Positions 48,156 to 56,196 of a DNA stretch of 64,000 bases are shown one piece after another. The DNA lies in NCBI RefSeq assembly GCF_001556045.1, contig NZ_LSIC01000012.1, positions 124,001-188,000 of the forward strand, written 5' to 3'. This stretch comes from Bradyrhizobium sp. CCH5-F6 (GTDB taxonomy: Bacteria; Pseudomonadota; Alphaproteobacteria; Rhizobiales; Xanthobacteraceae). Position numbers and translations under genes: made by a program. Under the pieces are notes generated by a model. It searched no databases, had not been told where the DNA came from, and saw nothing but the letters and a program-made list of their open reading frames with translations. How positions within the stretch are numbered: position 1 is the stretch's first letter; each line of letters opens with the position of its first letter.

Positions 48156-48607
48156 TTCTTTTCTTTCTGCAGTTAAACAGCTTGCCGGAAACGCCCGCTG
48201 TTTATCGGAGTTCCCGGGCGAAACCTATTGCTGTTTTGAGTGGTTCTCGCCGCCACGAGGTTCGAGGTAAACGGCGGGAGACCGTGGCTAAAATCATGCG
48301 GGGCGGTGGGTATAGCCGGAGAGTTGAGGCGGGAAAGTGACGAAGGACGATGCACGAAGGTCGCGCATTGGGCACAAGGCTTGACTTACTATAATACCAT
48401 CAAGGCTGACGATGAGTGTTCCGACCTTTCCTTGCTGCCGATTTTTTGACACAAAGTGCTGCGCCTCCATGCGCGCGAGCCCACAAGGGTGGTAGGCTAC
48501 CGTATAGGCGAACCAATGGTGCGGATATTGCAACTCATTGGTCAGTATCGGGGTGCCGCCGGGGACTTACGAAAGCGGATTGGTGCAACTTGCGTGATGG
48601 GCGTCCG
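48156..48607. other. Gene-free divergent spacer hpnN / ispH
   Basis: 452 bp that must hold promoters for hpnN (leftward) and ispH-hpnH (rightward). A TATAAT hexamer occurs at 48390-48395 on the plus strand, but no -35 element at proper spacing was found, so I do not call a promoter. No hairpin or direct-repeat site stands out. Confidence 0.45.
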
Positions 48608-49534
48608 ATGGAAGTTTATCTTGCGCAACCGCGCGGCTTCTGCGCGGGTGTGGTGCGTGCGATCGAAATCGTGGAACGGGCGCTGGAGAAATACGGCCCG
48701 CCCGTCTACGTGCGCCATGAGATCGTGCACAACAAACACGTCGTCGAGAGCCTGAAGAGCAAGGGCGCGATCTTCGTCGAGGAGCTTTCCGAGGTTCCAC
48801 CGAAGGCCGTGACGGTCTTCAGCGCCCATGGCGTTGCCCGCAGCGTCGAGGAAGAGGCCGCCGCCCGCGACCTTCCGGTGCTCAATGCCACCTGCCCGCT
48901 GGTCACGAAAGTTCACAATCAGGGGAAGCGCTACATCGGCAAGGGGCGGACGCTGATCCTGATCGGCCATGCCGGCCACCCCGAGGTCGAGGGCACGATG
49001 GGCCAGGTTCCGGGGCCGGTGCAGCTCGTCCAGAGCGTTGAGGAGGTCAAGGCGCTCACATTGCCGGCGGATACGCCAGTGGCCTACATCACCCAGACCA
49101 CCCTGTCGGTCGACGACACCAGGGACATCATCGCGGCCCTCCAGGCCCGCTTTACAGACATTCAAGGCCCGGATATCCGGGATATCTGCTATGCGACACA
49201 GAACCGCCAATCTGCTGTAAGGGACTTGAGCAAGCTGGTCGACGTGATCCTGGTGGTGGGCGCCGCCAACAGCTCGAATTCGAACCGGCTTCGCGAAATC
49301 GGCACTGAGGCCGGCGTCGCGAGTTATTTGATTGCCGACGGCAGCGAGCTCAATCCGGAATGGTTGAAGGATGCCAGGACCGTCGGCGTCACGGCCGGCG
49401 CTTCGGCGCCCGAGGTACTCGTGGATGACGTGATCGAAGCGATGCGGCGGATCGGACCGGTGAAGGTCTCGGTGTTGCCGGGCCGCGAGGAAAACATCGA
49501 ATTCCGGCTTCCGGCCCAACTGGCTGCGAGCTGA
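48608..49534 (+). CDS. ispH: 4-hydroxy-3-methylbut-2-enyl diphosphate reductase IspH
   Basis: 308 residues from the ATG at 48608. IspH catalyses the last step of the MEP isoprenoid pathway, yielding IPP and DMAPP, with a [4Fe-4S] cluster held by three cysteines. All three are present: Cys12 (GFCAGV), Cys96 (NATCPLVTK) and Cys193 ([11 protein letters not shown]). The Glu/His active-site residues lie in the SAHGV and GHPEVEG segments. Such an extra ispH inside hopanoid clusters is thought to supply precursors or to act with HpnH. It is followed 36 nt later by hpnH. Confidence 0.95.
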   Translation: MEVYLAQPRGFCAGVVRAIEIVERALEKYGPPVYVRHEIVHNKHVVESLKSKGAIFVEELSEVPPKAVTVFSAHGVARSVEEEAAARDLPVLNATCPLVTKVHNQGKRYIGKGRTLILIGHAGHPEVEGTMGQVPGPVQLVQSVEEVKALTLPADTPVAYITQTTLSVDDTRDIIAALQARFTDIQGPDIRDICYATQNRQSAVRDLSKLVDVILVVGAANSSNSNRLREIGTEAGVASYLIADGSELNPEWLKDARTVGVTAGASAPEVLVDDVIEAMRRIGPVKVSVLPGREENIEFRLPAQLAAS

Positions 49535-49570
49535 CCCACCCGAATTCAAAGCCCAGAAAGAAAACCTGTA

Positions 49571-50731
<1,161 letters not shown>

Positions 50732-50755
50732 GCGCCAGTCACGGTTACGAACGAG

Positions 50756-50789
50756 AAAAGGCCCGGCCTCGAACGCGACCGGGCCTTTT
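50756..50789. terminator. Bidirectional terminator after hpnH
   Basis: Perfect 11-bp stem AAAAGGCCCGG (50756-50766) / CCGGGCCTTTT (50779-50789) with T-runs both ways. Nearly the same stem is found at 55390-55422 after hpnG, at the other end of the accessory segment. Confidence 0.85.
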
Positions 50790-50836
50790 CCTTTGCGCAG
50801 TCTCGTGAGGCTTCGAGGCACGCTGCCCGACCCAGC

Positions 50837-50914
50837 GTCATTGCGAGCGTAGCGAAGCAATCCAGAATCGCTCCGCGGTGGGACTCTGGATTGCTTCGCT
50901 GCGCTCGCAATGAC
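50837..50914. repeat. Palindromic intergenic repeat, GTCATTGCGA...AATGAC family (copy 3)
   Basis: GTCATTGCGAGCGTAGCGAAGCAATCCAGA pairs with TCTGGATTGCTTCGCTGCGCTCGCAATGAC around a short GC-rich loop. It resembles copy 2 (29647-29724) in both arms, with a different loop. Confidence 0.85.
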
Positions 50915-51034
50915 GGCGTATGCGGCACGAGCTTGTTCTTCCATGCGCTCTCTTCTCGCAGACGCACCTGCGCGTTCTCGCGGCTGCTTTCGCCCGAGCT
51001 TTGCTGTTCGTTTCGCCCTCGAAAGACCAAAGGG

Positions 51035-51138
51035 CGCAGGGAAGGCCGGGCGCCGGCTGGCACCCGCGGATCCGCGTGCATCGAAAACGCACACGGGGTG
51101 GATCACAGGTGTTGCCGGTCACCCGGCCTTCCCTGCGC
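51035..51138. repeat. 17-bp perfect inverted arms enclosing a 70-nt GC-rich insert
   Basis: GCGCAGGGAAGGCCGGG (51035-51051) is perfectly inverted as CCCGGCCTTCCCTGCGC (51122-51138), with 70 nt between. As RNA this would be a very stable long stem. It is not related to the other palindromes in the window and no gene overlaps it. Confidence 0.8.
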
Positions 51139-51638
51139 GGATGGTTTTAACGGTGTCCTTCGTGCTCTCCCCGGGGAGCGATGCACTATTGCCCCCGTCG
51201 CCTCGCCGCTTGTTCGATGCACGCATCCGGTCGGACACCACGCATCACCGCGAGACTTGACGCCAGCAACCGGACGTCAGGACCACACGACTTCTCCGTC
51301 CGCGGACGGCCAACCCGGAAGCGTCAAGGGCTGGCGTGTGCTCACCCCCGATGTCCAGCCTGGCCGCTGTGACCGCGCCGTGTCGTACCGCGTCGCGCAT
51401 GACTCAACGGGCTGCCCGTCCCTGTCATCGCATTTCCGCGCCGGCGCTACCGCGTCCACCGCACCCCGGCCCGCATCTCGTGACGATCGCGAAGCGCCCC
51501 TCTGGCAGGGGCCGGGATGAATGGCCTATGCCACAAATCCGAAATTCGGAAAAGTGAAATATTTTCGCTGGGATGGATTGACGGGTATCAAGGTGTTTTG
51601 CCCGACGCCTCGCGCGCTGTTGGCGTAACCCCTCCACC

Positions 51639-51744
51639 GTCATTCCGGGGCGCGCGCAGCGCGAACCCGGAATCCCTGGCGCGTCAAGACCTGTGGCCCG
51701 ATGGATTCCGGATCTGCGTGCCGACGCGCGCATCCCGGAATGAC
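51639..51744. repeat. Palindromic repeat, GTCATTCCGGGG family (copy 2)
   Basis: Outer arms GTCATTCCGGG... and ...CCCGGAATGAC, with inner CCCGGAATCC / GGATTCCGG. It is the intergenic sister of the element inside dnaE2 (30582-30684). Confidence 0.8.
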
Positions 51745-51826
51745 GAGGGGGCGGTGCTCCCTCCCCTCGTCCCCGAAAGCGCGATGCGATTAGGATGAAT
51801 CGTCATCGCGCTTTAGGTTGTTGTTT

Positions 51827-51875
51827 GAGCATGATCTTTTCGAAAAACCGCTGCGCACTTTTCCGGATGATGCTT
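51827..51875. repeat. Short palindromic repeat, GAGCATGATC...GATGATGCTT (copy 3)
   Basis: GAGCATGATC and GGATGATGCTT ends are imperfectly inverted, with a CGAAAAACCG...TTTTCCGG inner part. Same family as 28183-28232 and 35481-35530. It ends 13 bp before the stop of the leftward hydrolase gene and could serve as its terminator, although no T-run follows. Confidence 0.7.
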
Positions 51876-51888
51876 GAGGCGACAGACC

Positions 51889-52845
51889 TCAGGCCCGGAA
51901 GAAGGCCAGCAGGTCCGCGTTGATGATGTCGGGGTTGGTCGACGCCATCCCATGCGGCAGGCCGGGATAGGTCTTCAACGTGCCGTGCTTGACCAGCTTG
52001 ATGGCGAGCTGGGCGCTGTCGGCGATCGGGACGATCTGGTCGTCCTCGCCGTGCATGATCAGCACCGGCACATCGATCTTCTTGAGATCGTCGGTGAAGT
52101 CGGTCTCGGAGAAGGCCTTGATGCAATCGTAATGCGCCTTGGCGCCGCCCATCATGCCTTGACGCCACCAATTGTCGATGAGGCCCTGGCTGACCTTGGC
52201 GCCCGACCGGTTGAATCCATAGAACGGGCCCGACGGAACGTCGCGGAAGAACTGCGCGCGGTTTGCAAGAAGCGCGGCGCGGAAGCCATCGAAGACTTCG
52301 AGCGGAAGCCCACCGGGATTGGCGGCCGTCTTGAGCATGATCGGCGGCACCGCGCCGATCAGAACCGCCTTGGCAACGCGGCCTGACTTTGCGCGCGCGA
52401 CATAGTGCGCCACTTCGCCGCCACCAGTGGAGTGGCCGACGTGAATGGCATTCTTCAGGTCGAGGTGGTCGGTCAGAGCGGTGACGTCGGCGGCGTATGT
52501 ATCCATCTCGTTGCCGCTGTCGGTCTGCGTCGAACGGCCGTGCCCGCGGCGGTCGTGGGCGATCACGCGAAAACCCTTCAACAGGAAGAACATCATCTGG
52601 GCATCCCAGTCGTCGGCGCTCAGCGGCCAGCCATGGTGAAAGACGATCGGCTGCCCGTCCTTGGGACCCCAATCCTTGTAAAAGATCTGGACGCCGTCCC
52701 GCGTGGTCACGAAGCCGCTCGCGGCGCGGGGGCTCGCGGTCTTGGCGGCTTGTGCATCGGCGGTTGCGCCCAGGGACGCGGCGGCGGCTAGGCCGATTCC
52801 CGCGGTGATCGCGCTGCGGCGGGTGGCTTGGTTCGGCTGACTCAT
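51889..52845 (-). CDS. Tat-exported alpha/beta hydrolase, non-heme chloroperoxidase-like
   Basis: 318 residues from the ATG at 52845, which has a GGAG ribosome-binding site 10 nt upstream; in-frame starts at 52857 and 52869 are possible. A twin-arginine leader ([11 protein letters not shown], about residues 7-30) precedes an alpha/beta hydrolase close to bacterial non-heme chloroperoxidases/esterases. Visible are [11 protein letters not shown] (oxyanion), [19 protein letters not shown] with the nucleophilic Ser, [10 protein letters not shown] with the Asp, and [11 protein letters not shown] with the His. It is divergent from an OhrR-like regulator with three near-identical operator-like sites between them, so induction by organic hydroperoxides or another electrophile is likely. 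Confidence 0.88.
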   Translation of the reverse strand: MSQPNQATRRSAITAGIGLAAAASLGATADAQAAKTASPRAASGFVTTRDGVQIFYKDWGPKDGQPIVFHHGWPLSADDWDAQMMFFLLKGFRVIAHDRRGHGRSTQTDSGNEMDTYAADVTALTDHLDLKNAIHVGHSTGGGEVAHYVARAKSGRVAKAVLIGAVPPIMLKTAANPGGLPLEVFDGFRAALLANRAQFFRDVPSGPFYGFNRSGAKVSQGLIDNWWRQGMMGGAKAHYDCIKAFSETDFTDDLKKIDVPVLIMHGEDDQIVPIADSAQLAIKLVKHGTLKTYPGLPHGMASTNPDIINADLLAFFRA

Positions 52846-52859
52846 GACGTTCTCCATTT

Positions 52860-52944
52860 GATATCGCAATAAATGATATCGCGATATAAATTAGGTCTAG
52901 GCCAGTCGGACCCCGCTGTCCAGAAAATTCGTTATCGCGATATC
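52860..52944. promoter_or_regulatory. Three operator-like palindromes between the hydrolase and OhrR-like genes
   Basis: The motif GATATCGC(G/A)ATAT recurs three times: GATATCGCAATA (52860-52871), ATATCGCGATAT (perfect, 52876-52887) and TATCGCGATATC (52933-52944). They lie over both divergent promoters. This arrangement fits binding of the MarR/OhrR-type regulator encoded to the right. Confidence 0.65.
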
Positions 52945-52966
52945 AATTATTGTGCTATGATCTGCT

Positions 52967-53425
52967 ATGGCCAAGAGAAGTCCGACCAAGACAGCTGCGA
53001 AAACGCGTCCCCTGGATCGCCAGATCTGCTTCACGCTCTATGCGACCAGCATGGCCATCACGCGGGCCTACAAGCCTTTGCTCGACGAGCTGGGCCTGAC
53101 CTACCCGCAATACCTCGTGCTCTGCACGCTCGGCGAAGGCGGTCCCATGACCGTGGGCGCCATCGCCACGCGACTGGACCTCGAATCCAGCACGGTGACG
53201 CCCTTGATCAAGCGGCTGGAGACCGCCGGACTGGTCGAGCGCCGGCGGGGCACGGAGGACGAACGCAAGGTCGAGGTGACGATGACCTCGGCCGGCCATG
53301 GGTTGCTGGAGCGGTCGGGATGTCTGGGCGAGTTGTTGCTGGAGCGCTCGGGCATGAACGAGAACGAGCTGGCGGCCCTGAACGAGCGCGTGCAGGCGAT
53401 GCGGGCGGAAATCGTGAAGGGCTGA
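52967..53425 (+). CDS. OhrR/MarR family transcriptional regulator
   Basis: 152 residues. A single Cys in the N-terminal helix (LDRQICFTLYATSMAITRAY, about residue 22) is the peroxide-sensing cysteine of one-cysteine-type OhrR repressors. The winged helix-turn-helix follows (GAIATRLDLESSTVTPLIKRLETAGLVERRRG, about 63-94). Oxidation of the Cys would release it from DNA. It is divergent from the Tat-exported hydrolase, with repeated palindromes in the 121-bp spacer. No Ohr peroxidase gene lies beside it, so the hydrolase is the likely target. Confidence 0.87.
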   Translation: MAKRSPTKTAAKTRPLDRQICFTLYATSMAITRAYKPLLDELGLTYPQYLVLCTLGEGGPMTVGAIATRLDLESSTVTPLIKRLETAGLVERRRGTEDERKVEVTMTSAGHGLLERSGCLGELLLERSGMNENELAALNERVQAMRAEIVKG

Positions 53426-53591
53426 GTGCGCGTGGCCGGCAGCTCTTCACGAGGCGACGCGCAACCTCAGAGTTTCGCGGGCGACCGTTTCCGCGTCGGC
53501 CTCTGACGGTGACACCCGAATTGCTGCGACAGCCTCGTAGACTTACACCTGAGGGGGTATATACTTTACTGTACACACAAGGGGCCCACCA

Positions 53592-53830
53592 ATGCCCGAG
53601 ATCGCCAAGGTCTTCAAATCCGGCAACTCCCAGGCCGTCAGGCTACCGAAGGACTTTCATTTCTCGGTCGATGAAGTCGAGGTGTCGCGTGAAGGCGACG
53701 CCGTGATCCTGCGCCCGAGGCGGAACGCCTCCAGACCATGGGCCTCGCTTCGTGAGGCCGTCGCGCGCGGCTTCAGCCCGGACTTCATGGCTGAGGGTCG
53801 CGAGCAGGCTGAGCTTCCGGGGCCCATAGA
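53592..53830 (+). pseudogene. Truncated AbrB/MazE-type antitoxin (VapB-like) fused to foreign sequence
   Basis: The first 75 codons form a normal swapped-hairpin antitoxin: EIAKVFKSGNSQAVRLPKDF, then FSVDEVEVSREGDAVILRPR, followed by a toxin-binding SLREAVARGFSPDFMAEGREQ segment. The frame should stop near residue 80 and be followed by a PIN or MazF toxin. Instead it runs on to 54104 through sequence complementary to the next, leftward gene. The toxin gene is missing. A small promoter-like TATACT and TGTACA stretch lies just upstream (53558-53577). This is most likely a decayed toxin-antitoxin locus; whether the antitoxin is still made is unknown. Confidence 0.65.
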
Positions 53831-53842
53831 GAGATCAGGAGT

Positions 53843-54382
53843 TCAGCGCCACCAATTCGCATTGGTTCGTTTGAATTGCCACTGCTCGGTTGAAAATGGT
53901 TCGGCAGCTCCCGTACCGTCAATTGTCAGAACTAAAGCGCCCGCCCCACACTCGCCGTCCGGCGCCGAAAGGGTGAACCGGACACCTGGCTTCGCATACC
54001 TTTGGATGATCACACTCTGCCACATTGCGGGCAGCGGCAGCATGAAGGTGATGCGATCGAGACTGAGCTCCTTGCCCACCACACGAAGCCTGGCCAGCAT
54101 GTAGTCGGAGCCGAAGGGCGCCACCCAAATCTTAACGCCATCAATCGAGAGCCGCCGAATGGGCTGGAATGGGCGTTCGCAATGTGCAACGCACGCCGGA
54201 TATTCGGTTCCCACCGTTATCCGCTTTTGAGGTGGCAGAGGATCTTCCTCGACTAACCACCACTTGCCGTCAGATTTCGCCAGATTTGCATGGAGACGAG
54301 CCGCGCTGCATCTTTGCTCGCCTGCGTGGACGGCGCCACAGAGAAAGATCAATAGCAAGCAAAGGAACCCAATTGGCTTCAT
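53843..54382 (-). CDS. Secreted hypothetical protein
   Basis: About 179 residues from the ATG at 54382, which starts a Sec signal peptide (KPIGFLCLLLIFLCGAVHAG); an upstream ATG at 54397 would also work. The mature part has four cysteines (QRCSA, PACVAHCERP and GECGAG), likely forming disulfides. It also has a KWWLVEEDP motif and alternating strands. GC content is lower than in the neighbours and codon use is less biased, consistent with acquisition together with the decayed toxin-antitoxin locus. Family not recognised. Confidence 0.55.
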   Translation of the reverse strand: MKPIGFLCLLLIFLCGAVHAGEQRCSAARLHANLAKSDGKWWLVEEDPLPPQKRITVGTEYPACVAHCERPFQPIRRLSIDGVKIWVAPFGSDYMLARLRVVGKELSLDRITFMLPLPAMWQSVIIQRYAKPGVRFTLSAPDGECGAGALVLTIDGTGAAEPFSTEQWQFKRTNANWWR

Positions 54383-54597
54383 CTCGGGTGCGCTCATTTT
54401 TGCTTTCAGAAAGAACGTGCTCGGGAAGAGATGGGCTTCGCAAGCGTTCAAGCAACACTACGAAATCACGTTGGCGGCGAGGCAAGTCGCTCTACAAAGA
54501 TAAACAGAAAGGGCCAGATCTCGTCAGCCCGTAGGATAGACTGAGCCCCTCGCGAAAACCCATCGCACTTGTTCCGCGGCAACATTTCGCCATACGA

Positions 54598-54990
54598 CTA
54601 CCGTGCTTCGCGCACCCCCGCCCGACCCGCCGCCTTCGCCGCCTTGATGAGCTTGCGATCGAAGGTGAGGAAGGCCTCGCAATGTCCGGATCTCGTCAGG
54701 TGCAGCGCGTCGGCGAAATCCATTCCCGTCTCGGCGAGGTCGAGTGCCGCCGCAACCATCGCGCCGTCTTCGACCGTGACGGTCGGAAGCCCCGCGAAGA
54801 CGCGAAGCGCGTGCACGATGTCAGCGGCCTGATAACCGTACGCGCTTCGCAGCACCCACTCGACTTCGAGCAGCACCGTGACGGCGGCGAAGACGCTCTC
54901 GCCGTCGATCAAGGCGCGAGCACGTGCGGATTGGGCGACGTGATCGCCGGTCAGGTAGCGGACGATCAGATTGGTATCAATCGCGAGCAT
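54598..54990 (-). CDS. vapC: VapC-type PIN domain toxin
   Basis: 130 residues from the ATG at 54990, giving the family's standard start MLAIDTNLIVRYL. PIN nucleases use four acidic residues: Asp5 (AIDTN), Glu42 (LLEVEW), and the two Asp of MDFADALH (about 92-96) and TFDRKL (about 112). All are present, so an active ribonuclease is expected, held back by the antitoxin gene upstream. The two genes overlap by 14 nt. It is the intact counterpart of the broken antitoxin locus 800 bp away. Confidence 0.9.
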   Translation of the reverse strand: MLAIDTNLIVRYLTGDHVAQSARARALIDGESVFAAVTVLLEVEWVLRSAYGYQAADIVHALRVFAGLPTVTVEDGAMVAAALDLAETGMDFADALHLTRSGHCEAFLTFDRKLIKAAKAAGRAGVREAR

Positions 54991-55255
54991 GGCGCCGCCT
55001 GGCTTCGGCAAGCACGGCTGCGTCCATCTCGTCCAGCGTCTTCGGCTTGCCCTTGTAGGCCAGGACGCCGAACACGTCCTTCGGCCGCGTCTCGGCAAAA
55101 GCCGGCGCCGGCTTCAGGAGCACGCCCTCCGGCGTATCCTCGACCGTGAGCCGCGTTCCCGCCCCCCATTCCCGCCGCTGACGAATGGCGCTGGGCAGGA
55201 TGACCTGTCCCTTGGTGGAAACGGTGGTGGTGGTGAGCTTTTTCGCGCCGGCCAT
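54977..55255 (-). CDS. vapB: VapB-type AbrB family antitoxin
   Basis: 92 residues from the ATG at 55255, reaching straight into a swapped-hairpin AbrB DNA-binding domain (TTTVSTKGQVILPSAIRQR, about residues 9-27; GTRLTVEDTPEGVLLKP). A C-terminal toxin-binding tail follows (AYKGKPKTLDEMDAAVLAEARRR). The first in-frame ATG upstream would add unsupported residues. It should bind VapC and repress the vapBC promoter. It overlaps vapC by 14 nt. Confidence 0.88.
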   Translation of the reverse strand: MAGAKKLTTTTVSTKGQVILPSAIRQRREWGAGTRLTVEDTPEGVLLKPAPAFAETRPKDVFGVLAYKGKPKTLDEMDAAVLAEARRRHARD

Positions 55256-55388
55256 GGCCCGAGCTTCCTGATGTAAGACGAAAGTAAGATAGGCTCGGGT
55301 GGGCTCGCAAGCAAGCCGGGGTGACGGCGTCGAAATTGCATTGAGTGAAGGCGACCTCACCCGTGACGACAATTACGCTGTCCAAATG

Positions 55389-55422
55389 AAAAGGCCCGGT
55401 TGCCATCAGCGACCGGGCCTTT
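55389..55422. terminator. Bidirectional terminator after hpnG
   Basis: Stem AAAGGCCCGGT (55390-55400) / ACCGGGCCTTT (55412-55422), preceded and followed by A/T-rich tails. It ends the leftward hopanoid operon and shares its core GGCCCGG stem with the terminator at 50756-50789. Confidence 0.8.
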
Positions 55423-55446
55423 GCCAAATCCGCTCGAAGAACCCGC

Positions 55447-56196
55447 TCAGGCAGTCTCGGACACCAGCGCCTCGGCGCCCGCGAGCTCGGTGCCGATCAG
55501 GAAGTCCCGGCAGCCGCGCAAGGATCGCAGCGCGCGGTTGAAATCGATGCCGGTCGAGACCAGCGCATGCAGCGTCGTCGGATTGCGCACGATGCCGCGC
55601 AGGACGGCCGGCAGGTCGATCTGGCCGTTCGGCTTGATGGCGGCGCGGGCGAGCGCCGGCAGCGCGCGATGGGCGGGGTCGCTGATGACGCGGACCGCGG
55701 CGAACGGCAGGCCGGCCTCGGCGGCGTAGGCAGCCGCGATGTGGCTCTCCATGTCGACGGCGAATGCCCCGGTCTCCGAATGCAGTGCCGCCTTGCAGGA
55801 GCGCGCGGTGACCACCTCTTCGGCGCCGGCGAGGCTGCCGCGCACCACGCGGCGGCGGCCCGAGGTCAGCCGCTCGATCAGGTCGTCGCCAAGCGACAGC
55901 CCGGCAGCCCAGCGGGTATCCCCGGACAGCACCTCGGTCGCCAGCACGACGTCGCCGGAGCGCAAGCTCGGGTCGAGCCCGCCGGCAACGCCGAACGAGA
56001 TCACGCCGCGAATCGTCTCAGGATCGACCACGGTCAGAAGTGCCCGCAACTGGGTCGGGCTGCTGGATGAACAGATGACCGCCATTCCGGGCCCGGCCGC
56101 GATGCGGGCCTCCTGAACGAGTCCGGTCACAATCAATATCGGCCGGGAATCGATGGCTTGAGCCCCGGTAACAAAGTCCCCCGTCCCCAAAGTCAC
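55447..56196 (-). CDS. hpnG: Adenosylhopane nucleoside phosphorylase HpnG
   Basis: 249 residues from the GTG at 56196, which overlaps the shc stop (ATGTGA). HpnG removes adenine from adenosylhopane, giving (phospho)ribosyl-hopane. The protein follows the nucleoside phosphorylase fold of purine nucleoside/MTA nucleosidase-like enzymes: VISFGVAGGLDPSLRSGDVVLATEV (about 80-104), AVDMESHIAAAYAAEAGLPFAAVRVISD (about 162-189) with the Met-Glu pair that binds the ribose, and the ISDPAH catalytic loop. It is the last gene of hpnC-D-E-shc-G and ends at a terminator. Confidence 0.92.
   Translation of the reverse strand: MTLGTGDFVTGAQAIDSRPILIVTGLVQEARIAAGPGMAVICSSSSPTQLRALLTVVDPETIRGVISFGVAGGLDPSLRSGDVVLATEVLSGDTRWAAGLSLGDDLIERLTSGRRRVVRGSLAGAEEVVTARSCKAALHSETGAFAVDMESHIAAAYAAEAGLPFAAVRVISDPAHRALPALARAAIKPNGQIDLPAVLRGIVRNPTTLHALVSTGIDFNRALRSLRGCRDFLIGTELAGAEALVSETA

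Larger units (their letters stand above)
50790..51888. other. Gene-free block with palindromic repeats and a long inverted repeat
   Basis: About 1.1 kb with no supportable protein gene. Several overlapping open frames of 60-200 codons run in all three plus-strand frames across 50890-51560, which is what high-GC non-coding DNA gives; none has a recognisable domain or a convincing ribosome-binding site. The block contains dispersed palindromes at 50837-50914, 51639-51744 and 51827-51875. It also carries a separate pair of perfect 17-bp inverted arms at 51035-51051 and 51122-51138. The segment between these repeats may be a non-coding RNA or a decayed mobile element. Confidence 0.5.

Noticed and set aside
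48381-48395. TTGACT and TATAAT near each other upstream of ispH
   Set aside because: Only 4 bp apart, so they cannot serve as one sigma-70 promoter.
50891-51520. 209-codon plus-strand frame in the gene-free block
   Set aside because: Overlaps other equally long frames, lacks a domain and ribosome-binding site, and contains a palindromic repeat arm.
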